This document shows positions 27,805-36,322 of a DNA stretch of 64,000 nucleotides, piece after piece. A program made the translations under genes and the position numbers. The notes beneath the pieces are model-generated. The model had not been told where the DNA came from. It saw only the letters and a list, made by a program, of their open reading frames with translations, and ran no database searches. This stretch comes from Alkalicoccus saliphilus (GTDB taxonomy: Bacteria; Bacillota; Bacilli; Bacillales; Salisediminibacteriaceae): NCBI RefSeq assembly GCF_003044065.1, contig NZ_PZJJ01000004.1:120079-184078 (forward strand). The letters are read 5' to 3'. Each line of letters opens with the position of its first letter. The first letter of the stretch is position 1.

Positions 27805-28911
27805 ATGAGTATTGATGATATTCTTACAAGGGCCCGGAATGGGGAACGTATTACGACAGAAGATGCAATACGACTGTACGAAAGCGATGAAGTGGAAAAA
27901 ATGGGGGAAGTTGCCAACGAGAAAATGCTGCAGTGGCATCCAAAACCGGAAACGACATTTGTTATCGGCAGAAACGTGAACTATACGAATTTCTGTGATA
28001 CATACTGCCGCTTCTGTGCCTTCTACCGGCCTCCGAACTCCAAGGACGGCTACACGCTGGAAGATGAGGAGATCTTTAATAAAATTCAGGAAACAAAAGA
28101 TGTAAACGGAACGGAAATACTGATGCAGGGCGGAACCAATCCGAACCTGCCGTTCAGCTACTATACGGACCTGCTGCGGGAAATTAAAAAACGTTTCGAT
28201 ATTACGATGCATGCTTTTTCTCCTGCGGAAATTTATAAAATGGTGGACGTGTCGGGTCTTCCTCTTGAAGAAGTGCTCAAACAGCTCAAAGAAGCAGGTC
28301 TTGATTCTGTTCCCGGCGGCGGAGCGGAAATTCTTGATAACAGAACCCGCCGCCGCATCAGCCGCCTGAAAGGCACATGGGAAGAGTGGATTGACTGCAT
28401 GAAAGCTGTAAAACGTGCGGGCATGCACGGTACGGCGACGATGGTTATCGGTTTTGGGGAAACGATGGAAGAGCGTGCTCTTCATCTTCAGCGCGTAAGA
28501 GATGCCCAGGATGATTCAGACTGCTTCCTCGCCTTTATTTCCTGGACATTCCAGCCGGAAAACACGAATATGAAAGGGGTAAAAATAACTCCCCGGGAAT
28601 ATTTGAAGAACCTGGCTATTTCGCGTATTTTCCTCGACAACGTTCCAAACTTCCAGTCATCCTGGGTGACGATGGGGCCGGAAGTCGGTAAAACGTCCCT
28701 TTCCTACGGCTGTAACGACTTTGGAAGCACGATGATTGAAGAGAATGTTGTTTCTGCTGCGGGGGCAACGTATAAGGTGGATACAAACCTGATTCTCCGG
28801 CTCATCCGGGAAGCAGGGAAAACGCCAATTCAGCGCAATACAAAATACGAACACCTTCACGTCTTTAAAGAAGGTGAAAAAGTCGAAAAAGACTTTATTA
28901 TGCAGAATTAA
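27805..28911 (+). CDS. mqnC: cyclic dehypoxanthinyl futalosine synthase (radical SAM)
   Basis: Radical SAM enzyme of the futalosine route to menaquinone, cyclising dehypoxanthinyl futalosine. The 368-residue protein has the cluster motif CxxxCxxC at Cys64, Cys68 and Cys71 (NFCDTYCRFCAFYR), then the (beta/alpha) barrel with LMQGGTNPNLPFSYY and SVPGGGAEIL. Related enzymes MqnE and CofH share this architecture; the length and the DSVPGGGAEI segment favour MqnC. It has its own promoter, and no other mqn gene is in the window. In B. subtilis, which uses the classical men pathway, ytxB-ytxC occupy this interval. Confidence 0.88.
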   Translation: MSIDDILTRARNGERITTEDAIRLYESDEVEKMGEVANEKMLQWHPKPETTFVIGRNVNYTNFCDTYCRFCAFYRPPNSKDGYTLEDEEIFNKIQETKDVNGTEILMQGGTNPNLPFSYYTDLLREIKKRFDITMHAFSPAEIYKMVDVSGLPLEEVLKQLKEAGLDSVPGGGAEILDNRTRRRISRLKGTWEEWIDCMKAVKRAGMHGTATMVIGFGETMEERALHLQRVRDAQDDSDCFLAFISWTFQPENTNMKGVKITPREYLKNLAISRIFLDNVPNFQSSWVTMGPEVGKTSLSYGCNDFGSTMIEENVVSAAGATYKVDTNLILRLIREAGKTPIQRNTKYEHLHVFKEGEKVEKDFIMQN

Positions 28912-28917
28912 ATCAGC

Positions 28918-28946
28918 TTGATTTTTATCCGGTTCAAGGATATAAT
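28918..28946 (+). promoter_or_regulatory. promoter of the thrS leader
   Basis: TTGATT (28918-28923), exact 17-base spacer, TATAAT (28941-28946). It begins within the first bases after the mqnC stop codon. Confidence 0.8.
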
Positions 28947-28954
28947 ATGCTCCA

Positions 28955-29205
28955 GAAGAACGACGACAGGCTGTGAAGAGGACATGGATACAGGCAATGG
29001 GCATTTCAGAGAGGGAGGCATTCTGCTGCGAGCTTCCTGTGCGCATTCTGTATCTACCACCTCCAAGCTTCGCTTTTGAACGGCAAGTAGAAAGCGACGG
29101 ATCCGCCGTTACCGGATGAATGAAGCGGGCTTTATGCCCGGAATCAGGGTGGAACCACGGTCAGGCACTCGTCCCTTGCGCAGGCAGGGACGGGTGTCTT
29201 TTTTG
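28955..29205 (+). promoter_or_regulatory. T-box riboswitch (threonine) of thrS
   Basis: A roughly 250-base leader with the T-box sequence AGGGTGGAACCACGG (29146-29160) and, directly after it, a terminator stem CACTCGTCCCT/AGGGACGGGTG followed by a T run (29166-29205). ACC triplets at 29056-29061 in the upstream stem region fit a threonine specifier. Uncharged tRNA-Thr would stabilise the antiterminator and permit thrS transcription. Confidence 0.9.
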
Positions 29206-29242
29206 TGCCCGCTGCTTATATCAATTATGAGGAGGATATATT

Positions 29243-31177
29243 ATGTCACAGATTACACTTACTTTTCCCGACGGAGCCAAAAAAGAATTTGAGGCCGGTG
29301 TAACTACCGAAGAAATTGCGCAGTCCATTTCGCCGGGTCTTAAGAAAAACGCTCTTGCCGGCAAACTGGACGGAGAGCACATCGATCTCCGCCAGCCGAT
29401 CGAATCGGATGGAAATGTGGAAATTATTACGTATAACTCGGAAGACGGGCTGCACATTCTCCGTCACAGCACGGCGCATCTGATGGCTCAGGCAGTAAAG
29501 CGCCTCTATACGAACGTAAAACTCGGAGTCGGCCCTCCTATTGAAGAAGGATTTTACTACGATATTGATATGGAGGAGACGCTCACTCAGGAGGACCTCC
29601 CGAAAATAGAAAAAGAAATGAAAAAAATTATTGATGAAAACCTGGAAATCGAGCGGGTGGAAGTGAGCCGCGAGGAAGCGATCGAACGCTATAAGGAAAT
29701 CGGAGACGACCTGAAACTTGAGCTTCTCGAGGAAATTCCGGAAGGCGAGAAAATTTCGATCTACAAGCAGGGCGAATTTTTTGATCTCTGCCGCGGGGTG
29801 CATGTGCCGCAGACGAGCAAGCTGAAAAAGTTCAAGCTGATGTCAATTAACGGTGCCTACTGGCGCGGGGACAGCAACAACAAAATGCTGCAGCGTATCT
29901 ACGGTACAGCGTTTCCTAAACAGCAGGAGCTGGAGGACCATCTGCATCTTCTCGAAGAAAGAAAAGAACGGGACCACCGGAAGCTCGGAAAGGAACTCGG
30001 TATATTTGCCCTGAATCAAAAAGTAGGGCAGGGGCTTCCGCTCTGGCTTCCGAATGGAGCGACTGTCCGCCGCATCGTCGAGCGCTATATTGTGGACATC
30101 GAAGAGCGTCTCGGCTACCAGCACGTATATACGCCGGTTCTCGGGAGCGTGGATCTGTATAAAACATCCGGCCACTGGGATCATTACCAGGAGGACATGT
30201 TCCCGGTGATGGAAATGGACAACGAAGACCTCGTGCTCCGTCCGATGAACTGTCCCCACCATATGATGGTTTACAAAAACGAAAAGCACAGCTACCGCAA
30301 CCTTCCGCTCCGCATTGCCGAGCTCGGTACGATGCACCGGCACGAAATGTCCGGAGCACTTGCCGGCCTGCAGCGGGTGCGCGCGATGACCTTGAACGAT
30401 GCGCACATTTTCTGCCGTCCGGATCAGCTGAAGGAAGAATTTATCCGCGTCGTGGAACTGATTCAGGCAGTCTACAAAGACTTCGGCATCGACGACTATT
30501 ATTTCCGCCTTTCCTACAGGGACAAGGAAAATAAAGAAAAATACGTCGACAACGACGAAATGTGGGAAAGAGCACAGGAAATGCTGAAAGAAGCTGTTGA
30601 CGATATGGGAGTGGAATACGTGGAAGCAGAAGGCGAAGCCGCCTTTTACGGACCGAAGCTGGACGTCCAGGTAAAAACAGCTCTCGGCAAGGATGAAACA
30701 CTTTCCACAGTTCAGCTCGACTTCCATCTTCCGGAGCGGTTTGATCTCACCTATACAGGAGAAGACGGCAAGGATCACCGTCCGGTCGTTATTCACCGCG
30801 GCGTGGTGTCCACAATGGAACGTTTCATTGCCTTCCTTATTGAAGAGTATAAAGGAGCATTCCCGACGTGGCTTGCACCGGTTCAGGTTAAAGCAATTCC
30901 TGTCAGCGACGTGCATCTCGATTATGTGAAGAAAGTGGAGGATAAACTCCGCAGAGCAGGAGTCCGTGTGGAAATTGACACACGCGGCGAAAAGCTCGGC
31001 TATAAAATCCGGGAAGCCCAGATGAAAAAGATTCCGTATCTGCTCGTCCTGGGTGATAAGGAAATTGAAGCAGAAGGCGTGAATGTACGACGCTACGGCC
31101 AGCAGGAAACAGAAGAAATGAGTCTGGAGAAATTCGTGGAACATATGAAGCAGGCAGTGGAATTAAAAGCTGATTAA
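29243..31177 (+). CDS. thrS: threonyl-tRNA synthetase
   Basis: Charges tRNA-Thr. The 644-residue class II enzyme has an N-terminal TGS domain (1-62), the editing domain (about 65-225), the catalytic core with motif 2 region and the zinc-ligand cysteine in [14 protein letters not shown], and the C-terminal anticodon-binding domain (about 540-644). SD AGGAGGA precedes ATG 29243. Expression is governed by the T-box leader directly upstream. It is followed by a strong terminator. Confidence 0.96.
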   Translation: MSQITLTFPDGAKKEFEAGVTTEEIAQSISPGLKKNALAGKLDGEHIDLRQPIESDGNVEIITYNSEDGLHILRHSTAHLMAQAVKRLYTNVKLGVGPPIEEGFYYDIDMEETLTQEDLPKIEKEMKKIIDENLEIERVEVSREEAIERYKEIGDDLKLELLEEIPEGEKISIYKQGEFFDLCRGVHVPQTSKLKKFKLMSINGAYWRGDSNNKMLQRIYGTAFPKQQELEDHLHLLEERKERDHRKLGKELGIFALNQKVGQGLPLWLPNGATVRRIVERYIVDIEERLGYQHVYTPVLGSVDLYKTSGHWDHYQEDMFPVMEMDNEDLVLRPMNCPHHMMVYKNEKHSYRNLPLRIAELGTMHRHEMSGALAGLQRVRAMTLNDAHIFCRPDQLKEEFIRVVELIQAVYKDFGIDDYYFRLSYRDKENKEKYVDNDEMWERAQEMLKEAVDDMGVEYVEAEGEAAFYGPKLDVQVKTALGKDETLSTVQLDFHLPERFDLTYTGEDGKDHRPVVIHRGVVSTMERFIAFLIEEYKGAFPTWLAPVQVKAIPVSDVHLDYVKKVEDKLRRAGVRVEIDTRGEKLGYKIREAQMKKIPYLLVLGDKEIEAEGVNVRRYGQQETEEMSLEKFVEHMKQAVELKAD

Positions 31178-31184
31178 CGCATAG

Positions 31185-31230
31185 AAAGCTGCCCTTAATC
31201 GATGAAAATATCGATAAGGGCAGCTTTTTT
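31185..31230 (+). terminator. rho-independent terminator after thrS
   Basis: AAAGCTGCCCTTA (31185-31197) pairs with TAAGGGCAGCTTT (31215-31227), the stem being extended by ATCGAT on both sides of the loop; T run to 31230. Confidence 0.92.
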
Positions 31231-31428
31231 CATGGTGCTATAAATATTAAAAACGGTGCAGGCCCCGGCCGTTTTTTTCCATAGAGGTGACGGCGTTTCT
31301 TGTGGCAGCGCAGGGATTTGGCGTTAGAAATCGTTTCATGGAAGCTGAGTCTTCTTAGACTGCAAAAAATCTTCCGTTTTAACCTGACGAAGCTGACAGA
31401 GCTGATAAGTGTGAATTTGAAAGCTGAA

Positions 31429-31794
31429 TCAGGCAGACGGAACAGTTTCCGAGGGAATTCCTGTATCTTTAATAATTCCATATGCAATAATACCAAGTCC
31501 AATAGCAGCTACGAATGGCCCTGATGCAGGACTGGCCATAGGTTCCGAAGCGATAACTGCAAGAAAATACAAAATAAGCAGTACTCCGGCACCAACAGAA
31601 ACAAATCCTCCGATTTTATTTATCCGCTTTTTGAGGAAAACCGCCACTGCCGGATAAACAATTGCCGCCAGCAGAAAGACTGCATCTGACGAAAATCCGG
31701 ATAGATTAACAATAAGAACGTTAATCCAGGTAAAAAAGAGCGAAATGAAGGTGACAACTACCCCGGCAGCAAGAATTTTCTTTCCTTTTTCCAA
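31429..31794 (-). CDS. uncharacterised 4-TM membrane protein, paralogue 1
   Basis: A 121-residue hydrophobic protein with four predicted spans (about 7-27, 36-52, 63-83 and 93-110). It has the same length and layout as the neighbouring gene at 32136-32501, and both share LLAAI.YP.., ..GF.S.GAG.L..L.FL, and P(A)SG.F.A. I do not recognise the family. The start is TTG 31794 with GGGGGA upstream on this strand; the equal length of the two paralogues supports it. These are the only adjacent minus-strand genes of this stretch, set between thrS and infC where B. subtilis has none. No function is proposed. Confidence 0.65.
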   Translation of the reverse strand: MEKGKKILAAGVVVTFISLFFTWINVLIVNLSGFSSDAVFLLAAIVYPAVAVFLKKRINKIGGFVSVGAGVLLILYFLAVIASEPMASPASGPFVAAIGLGIIAYGIIKDTGIPSETVPSA

Positions 31795-32135
31795 AAATGA
31801 TTCCCCCTATTAATATCTCTATATAGAACTAGTGTTATCATATCATTAAATTGAAATATTTGTTAATAAAAACTATATTTGGTTTTTGGCGGATTGATCT
31901 TATTTCTATATGTAAGCTGAAAACTTCTGTTGGCAGAATGAATCGTTTTGTTCCACTTCTCTTGGCAGCCATGGTTAATTAGATGGAGCATCTCCTGCTT
32001 TCAACGGGATTGAGAGAGGGGGACAGGATATTGCTTCATGCTGATTCATCGGTGACTATCAGGTGGTGTGGAGATAATTTTCTCCTGCGTGCAGGAGGAT
32101 TTATCGAAGAGCAGCCGGGATTGAAAACGAGGTCT

Positions 32136-32501
32136 TCAGTCTGCACTGGAACTCTTCACCGACTGGTTATCTTTACTAATGCCCCAAGTAATAACAGCGA
32201 GGCCGAAAACGGCAATAAACAGTCCGGATGCAGGTGCTGCCCCGGATTCTGAAATAGTGCTGACCAAAAAAGTTAAGGTGATGAGAAATCCTGCGCCAAT
32301 TGATATGAAGCCCCAGATCCTGTGCACGCCGTTTATTAAATAATAAGAGGCCGATACTGGATAAGCGATAGCCGCCAACAGGATTGCACCTTCCGAGTTC
32401 CAGCCTGATATGCTCCCATAAGGAATATGAATCCAGGGAAATGCCAGTGAAACTATAACTATGAAACCGCCGGAAGCTATTAAATTTTCGCTTTTCATCA
32501 T
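32136..32501 (-). CDS. uncharacterised 4-TM membrane protein, paralogue 2
   Basis: A 121-residue membrane protein, tandem paralogue of the gene at 31429-31794, with matching segments GFIVIVSLAFPWIHI, LLAAIAYPVSA, RIWGFISIGAGFLIT and PASGLFIAVFGLAVI. I chose the start at 32501 (ATG, preceded by GATGGTG) over a longer frame from 32546, because it gives exactly the paralogue length. A tryptophan-containing extracytoplasmic loop (about residues 19-32) differs most between the two. The 340 bases between the genes hold no other credible feature beyond a short dyad at 32083-32098. Confidence 0.65.
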   Translation of the reverse strand: MMKSENLIASGGFIVIVSLAFPWIHIPYGSISGWNSEGAILLAAIAYPVSASYYLINGVHRIWGFISIGAGFLITLTFLVSTISESGAAPASGLFIAVFGLAVITWGISKDNQSVKSSSAD

Positions 32502-32664
32502 ATAATAATCACCATCTAAGTATTTATTTTGAATATTTTTCATCATAGCACACGCAGTCTGATGGTTTCAGTTTTAGGGGTTTTTTATTAATATCGGTAA
32601 AAGCTGTCTTCTTTACCTGAAATGAAAAGATTTTTATGTATTTAAGCGGTGAGTAATTAAAGCA

Positions 32665-32693
32665 TTGACACGGTATGGGCTGTCTGGTATATT
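32665..32693 (+). promoter_or_regulatory. strong sigma-A promoter of the infC operon
   Basis: Consensus TTGACA (32665-32670), 17-base spacer, TATATT (32688-32693) with a TGG extension just before it. It drives a leader of about 200 bases. Confidence 0.85.
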
Positions 32694-32699
32694 GAGTTG

Positions 32700-32830
32700 G
32701 TGAACATTATACGGAAATCAAAGCAAGAAGAAGCGCCCGCTTCTCACCTGATTCGTTAAGACACGTGCAGGTTACTGATTCGGCAACGATGGCAGAAGTG
32801 TGGGCGGTTTATCCCCCGCACTTTTTTTGT
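32700..32830 (+). promoter_or_regulatory. L20 leader (autoregulatory) of infC-rpmI-rplT with terminator
   Basis: A structured leader ending in the intrinsic terminator AAGTGTGGGCGG/CCCCCGCACTT followed by seven T (32796-32828). In low-GC Gram-positive bacteria the leader of this operon binds ribosomal protein L20, which promotes premature termination. The position and terminator are seen; the L20 binding pocket was not modelled. Confidence 0.8.
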
Positions 32831-32898
32831 TGGCGCAGAAAAGCGCCGGCTGGCAAATATCTTGCTTTGCTCCGCAATAATCATGGAGGTGGCTCAAT

Positions 32899-33420
32899 AT
32901 TAGTAAAGATATGTTCGTAAACGAAAACATTCGTGCCCGCGAAGTTCGACTGATTGGTGCTGACGGCGATCAAATCGGCGTAAAAAGCAAGCAGGAAGCA
33001 TTGGACATGGCCCGCAATGCTGACCTGGACCTGGTAATGGTTGCGCCGAACGCTAAACCGCCCGTATGTCGTATTATGGACTACGGAAAGTACCGTTTTG
33101 AACAGCAGAAAAAAGAAAAAGATGCCCGTAAGAAGCAGAAAATCATTAACGTCAAGGAAGTACGGCTGAGCCCGAACATTGAGGAACATGATTTCAACAC
33201 AAAGCTTCGTAACGCGCGTAAATTTCTTACTAAAGGAGATAAAGTAAAAGCAGCGATCCGTTTCCGCGGACGTGCGATTACCCACTCCGAACTCGGACGT
33301 GACGTGCTTATGCGTCTTGCAGAAGAGTGTAAAGATGTCTCCACGATTGAATCAAAGCCTAAAATGGAAGGGCGCAGCATGTTCCTTATTCTTGCGCCGA
33401 ATGCAGAAAACGAAAAATAA
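32899..33420 (+). CDS. infC: translation initiation factor IF-3
   Basis: Binds the 30S subunit, prevents premature 50S joining and monitors start-codon and initiator-tRNA selection. The protein is 173 residues if begun at the AUU codon 32899, which is preceded at 6 bases by SD GGAGGTGG (32885-32892) and yields (M)[14 protein letters not shown], the family N-terminus. The first in-frame ATG (32911) has no SD at proper distance. IF3 genes are known to use AUU so that IF3 discriminates against its own start. N-domain about 1-75, C-domain about 85-173 with [12 protein letters not shown] and [10 protein letters not shown]. Confidence 0.93.
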   Translation: MSKDMFVNENIRAREVRLIGADGDQIGVKSKQEALDMARNADLDLVMVAPNAKPPVCRIMDYGKYRFEQQKKEKDARKKQKIINVKEVRLSPNIEEHDFNTKLRNARKFLTKGDKVKAAIRFRGRAITHSELGRDVLMRLAEECKDVSTIESKPKMEGRSMFLILAPNAENEK

Positions 33421-33498
33421 AGACCGTACTTCACCATACGGCCAGCAATTATATTCACCGACAACAACAACTAATTATGCACAGGAAGGATGTTCAAC

Positions 33499-33690
33499 AT
33501 GCCAAAAATGAAGACGCACAGCGGTGCATCAAAACGTTTTAAGAGAACAGGTACAGGCAAGCTTAAGCGCGGCCACGGCTTCACAAGCCACCTCGCTGCG
33601 AACAAGTCCCAGAAGCAGAAGCGTAAACTGCGCAAATCTTCTCTTGTAGCTAAAGGCGATCAGAAGCGCATCAACGACATGGTTCAGTAA
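33499..33690 (+). CDS. rpmI: 50S ribosomal protein L35
   Basis: A 63-residue, very basic ribosomal protein with the signature [18 protein letters not shown] 33499 has SD AGGAAGGA at 33483-33490; three earlier in-frame codons from ATG 33490 are unlikely. Middle gene of the infC-rpmI-rplT operon. Confidence 0.95.
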   Translation: MPKMKTHSGASKRFKRTGTGKLKRGHGFTSHLAANKSQKQKRKLRKSSLVAKGDQKRINDMVQ

Positions 33691-33736
33691 TCAACCGGCA
33701 AGCTTTTATAAATAAAACATTAGAGGAGGGATTACG

Positions 33737-34093
33737 ATGGCTCGAGTAAAAGGCGGATATACAGCCCGTCGTCGTCGTAAAAGAGTATTAAAATTAGCGA
33801 AAGGTTATACAGGTTCCAAACACCGTCTGTTCCGTACAGCGAAGGACCAGGTAATGAAGTCCCACATGTACGCGTACCGCGACCGTCGTCAGAAAAAGCG
33901 TGACTTCCGTAAGCTCTGGATTACGCGGATCAACGCTGCGGCCCGCATTAACGGCCTTTCCTATAATCGTCTGATGCACGGACTTAAGACAGCCGGCATC
34001 GATATGAACCGCAAGATGCTTGCTGATCTTGCTGTAAACGACGAAAAAGGTTTCGCTGATCTTGCTGCAAAAGCAAAAGAAAACCTTAAGTAA
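33737..34093 (+). CDS. rplT: 50S ribosomal protein L20
   Basis: A 118-residue basic protein needed for 50S assembly and, in bacilli, the repressor of its own operon through the L20 leader. Starts [16 protein letters not shown], with the long basic N-terminal helix, and has the globular domain signature [24 protein letters not shown] precedes ATG 33737. A terminator follows. Confidence 0.96.
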   Translation: MARVKGGYTARRRRKRVLKLAKGYTGSKHRLFRTAKDQVMKSHMYAYRDRRQKKRDFRKLWITRINAAARINGLSYNRLMHGLKTAGIDMNRKMLADLAVNDEKGFADLAAKAKENLK

Positions 34094-34102
34094 ATAATGC
34101 AA

Positions 34103-34147
34103 TGGGGCAGCTTCCGGACGCTGAATGATCCGGAAGGGCCCTTTTTT
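34103..34147 (+). terminator. rho-independent terminator after rplT
   Basis: GGGGC and CTTCCGGA on the 5' side pair with TCCGGAAG and GCCCC, followed by TTTTTT; it ends just before the ysdA ribosome-binding region. Confidence 0.85.
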
Positions 34148-34168
34148 CATGCAGAGGAGCCGGGGAAA

Positions 34169-34426
34169 ATGGAACTGTTATATATATGGTGTGCCATCAA
34201 CGCCGCCGGCAGCTTTATTTTTTACATAGATAAACAGAAGGCTGTTAAAAGAAAACGAAGAGTATCTGAAAAATCACTGCTGACGTGGGCTTTTTTAGGT
34301 GCCGCGCCGTCTATGCTCGTCGTTTCCCGGCTGATCCGCCACAAAACGAGGGTTTTAAAATTTCGCATAGCTCTGCCGCTGATGGCGGGACTGCAGGCAG
34401 TGGGTATTATATATTGGATGTATTAA
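34169..34426 (+). CDS. ysdA: DUF1294 small membrane protein, YsdA-like
   Basis: An 85-residue protein with hydrophobic segments at about 2-20, 38-56 and 68-84 and a basic loop (DKQKAVKRKRRVSE), matching the DUF1294 pattern. Function unknown. ATG 34169 is supported by GAGGAGCCGGGGA upstream, while a frame from 34097 would read through the rplT terminator. The rplT-ysdA order is conserved in Bacillus. Confidence 0.82.
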   Translation: MELLYIWCAINAAGSFIFYIDKQKAVKRKRRVSEKSLLTWAFLGAAPSMLVVSRLIRHKTRVLKFRIALPLMAGLQAVGIIYWMY

Positions 34427-34441
34427 GGAGGAGGAAAGCTG

Positions 34442-35002
34442 ATGGAAAACGTGCAGGATAGTGTTTTTGAAGCAATTGAATATGCAGGCTGGCTTGCTCC
34501 GCTCATATTTATCGTACTGCACCTTATCCGGCCGCTTATTTTCCTTCCGGTAGTGCTTGTCTGTATGGCAGGAGGCTATTTTTTCGGTTTTGTCGCAGGA
34601 AGCATTTATTCTCTTATCGGGCTGAGTCTGATGAGTGCTGTATTTTACGGAATCGTAAACTATTTTCCTAAATTTCGGAACAGGGTGTCACGTCTGAAGA
34701 AAAAAGTGTTTAACGACCGGGATATGACCCCTGGACAGATTATAATTCTCCGCATGATGCCGTTTATTCATTTTCACCTGTTATCGTTATATATTATGGA
34801 AATGACTTCGAGTTTTCAGCGGTACATGTATTTTTCCATTATCGGGGTTATCGGTCCGGCGGTAGTGTTCACCGGATTTGGTCATATGCTGGTGGAGCTT
34901 GCGTGGGGCTACGCGCTGCTTCTTATCGGCATGATGGGAGCCGTATTTGTTATCCTCGGGCGAAAAGAAGAACAGGTTAATACCGTAGAGAAAAAAGCAT
35001 AA
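34442..35002 (+). CDS. TVP38/TMEM64 (VTT domain) membrane protein
   Basis: A 186-residue multispan protein of the DedA-related VTT family: hydrophobic segments at about 15-35, 38-70, 120-140 and 145-170, with the conserved turn FVAGSIYSLIGLSLMSAVFY and the RMMPFIHFHLLS segment. These proteins are implicated in lipid or small-molecule transport across membranes; the substrate is unknown here. B. subtilis keeps a VTT family gene (ytxB) between dnaI and thrS, so this may be the displaced equivalent. It lies 15 bases after ysdA. Confidence 0.78.
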   Translation: MENVQDSVFEAIEYAGWLAPLIFIVLHLIRPLIFLPVVLVCMAGGYFFGFVAGSIYSLIGLSLMSAVFYGIVNYFPKFRNRVSRLKKKVFNDRDMTPGQIIILRMMPFIHFHLLSLYIMEMTSSFQRYMYFSIIGVIGPAVVFTGFGHMLVELAWGYALLLIGMMGAVFVILGRKEEQVNTVEKKA

Positions 35003-35071
35003 AAAAACTCCGGCTGTATATGACGGATTTCTTCTGCACAGGAAGAGATCAGTTTCAGCCGGAGTTTTTTA
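35001..35071. terminator. bidirectional terminator between convergent genes
   Basis: AAAAAACTCCGGCTG (35002-35016) pairs with CAGCCGGAGTTTTTT (35056-35070). It serves the VTT gene on + and ysdB on -. Confidence 0.85.
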
Positions 35072-35473
35072 TTTTTTCTGTTCGTCAAGCCGCCGCATTA
35101 AATCAGCGATCGGGAGGGACCATTCAATAGAAGCTTTAGGATAGCGGACGGTCAGCTCTTTTTCTATAGCATGAAAATCCTGACCGGTCATTCCGCGGAG
35201 CTGATCATAGTCTTCTGTCCGCACAAGAATGGATGTTACTTCCACAGAACCATCGCTCGTACCGAGAAACTTTTCGCCTTCGAACATAGCCCCCCGGACG
35301 GTAAGAAAAATGTTTTTCCGCACGTTATCGGAATCATCCAGAACATAAAAATCTTCATGCCGTCGGGCCCGTTCCAGTTTCCGCCGCGGATCGAGCAGAT
35401 ATTTAATAACGCTGTATATAATAATACCTACAGCAAGGAGGAGGAACAACTGAAATATCATTACGGTAAACAT
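35069..35473 (-). CDS. ysdB: YsdB family protein
   Basis: A 134-residue protein with one N-terminal membrane anchor (about 3-24) and a cytoplasmic domain containing FYVLDDSDNVRKNI and GAMFEGEKFLGT, as in B. subtilis YsdB, a sigma-W-controlled protein of unknown function. Two in-frame ATGs exist (35479, 35473); AAGGAG on this strand is 2 bases from the first and 8 from the second, so 35473 is preferred. It is on the minus strand, convergent with the VTT gene. No sigma-W promoter was identified. Confidence 0.8.
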   Translation of the reverse strand: MFTVMIFQLFLLLAVGIIIYSVIKYLLDPRRKLERARRHEDFYVLDDSDNVRKNIFLTVRGAMFEGEKFLGTSDGSVEVTSILVRTEDYDQLRGMTGQDFHAIEKELTVRYPKASIEWSLPIADLMRRLDEQKK

Positions 35474-35737
35474 CTTCATCTCTCCTTCTTTGGGACATCG
35501 GTAATTCGTCTATTTTATTAACGCTCTGTGCTGCTGTAAGGCTGTCTGCCGCCGGAAAAATTTCGGGTGTCCTCTCCCGGCAGGCGGAGCAGCAATCAAT
35601 CATAAGAAAATCAACAAGGCTTTATTGATACTGTTCCCTGTATGAGCTGCAAAGAATCATCTCTTGTATGTTACGATATAATCGAAAGAAAGTTTCATCG
35701 TATAACGAAGTCTTGGAAAGCGGGGATAAAAGTGACT

Positions 35738-36232
35738 ATGGAAAAGCTTTTTCAAAAGCAGAGGCAGCTGGATACTTACATAGAGGAAAAAAGGAATGTA
35801 ACCGCAGAAGAAGTTCTGGAGGAAAAGCTTCTGGCTTTCATAGTGGAAACCGGAGAACTTGCCAATGAAGTGCGCTGCTTTAAATTCTGGAGCAGCAAAG
35901 GACCATCGGATAAAGCGGTCATTCTGGAAGAGTACGTAGACGGTCTGCATTTTCTTTTGTCTATTGGTAATACACTGTCTGAAAAGCCGGAGTTCGTACA
36001 ATCGGAAAATACGACGGAAGAAGGGACAGAGAAAGAAAAGACAAAAGCCTTTCTCGAATTAACAAACTTAACTTCTGCTCTTTACAATGAAAAAACCGGA
36101 AATGCTTATCAAGAGACTTTTCGGGCGTATATTTCTTTGGCAGGACTGCTGGGGTATACGTGGGAGGACGTATTGGAAGCTTATGAAAGCAAGAACCAGG
36201 AAAATTATTCCCGGCAGGACAATAATTATTAA
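35738..36232 (+). CDS. dimeric all-alpha dUTPase-like nucleotide pyrophosphohydrolase
   Basis: A 164-residue protein of the MazG/dimeric dUTPase superfamily. The metal-binding acidic motifs are visible as EEKLLAFIVETGELANEVR (ExxxE) and ILEEYVDGLHFLLSIG (ExxxD), as in dUTPases that convert dUTP to dUMP and keep uracil out of DNA. The start is ATG 35738 or GTG 35732; GGGGA at 35722-35726 could serve either. The C-terminus is polar and Asn/Gln-rich. Substrate dUTP is inferred from family and length. Confidence 0.78.
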   Translation: MEKLFQKQRQLDTYIEEKRNVTAEEVLEEKLLAFIVETGELANEVRCFKFWSSKGPSDKAVILEEYVDGLHFLLSIGNTLSEKPEFVQSENTTEEGTEKEKTKAFLELTNLTSALYNEKTGNAYQETFRAYISLAGLLGYTWEDVLEAYESKNQENYSRQDNNY

Positions 36233-36250
36233 TTCGCCGTCCGGAATAAA

Positions 36251-36279
36251 TTGAGAAGAACGCTGAAAAACGGTATACT
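36251..36279 (+). promoter_or_regulatory. sigma-A promoter of the M42 peptidase gene
   Basis: TTGAGA (36251-36256), 17-base spacer, TATACT (36274-36279), about 45 bases before the start. Confidence 0.75.
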
Positions 36280-36322
36280 GAATAATGGTACATAAAAATA
36301 GCGCTTACAGGAGGCAGAAACT

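Noticed and set aside
31983..32252. 89-codon + strand open frame
   Set aside because: It overlaps the minus-strand membrane gene at 32136-32501, has no SD and no recognisable sequence.
35642..35737. 32-codon N-terminal extension of the dUTPase-like gene
   Set aside because: The extension lacks an SD, and the family motif spacing fits a start at 35738 (or GTG 35732).
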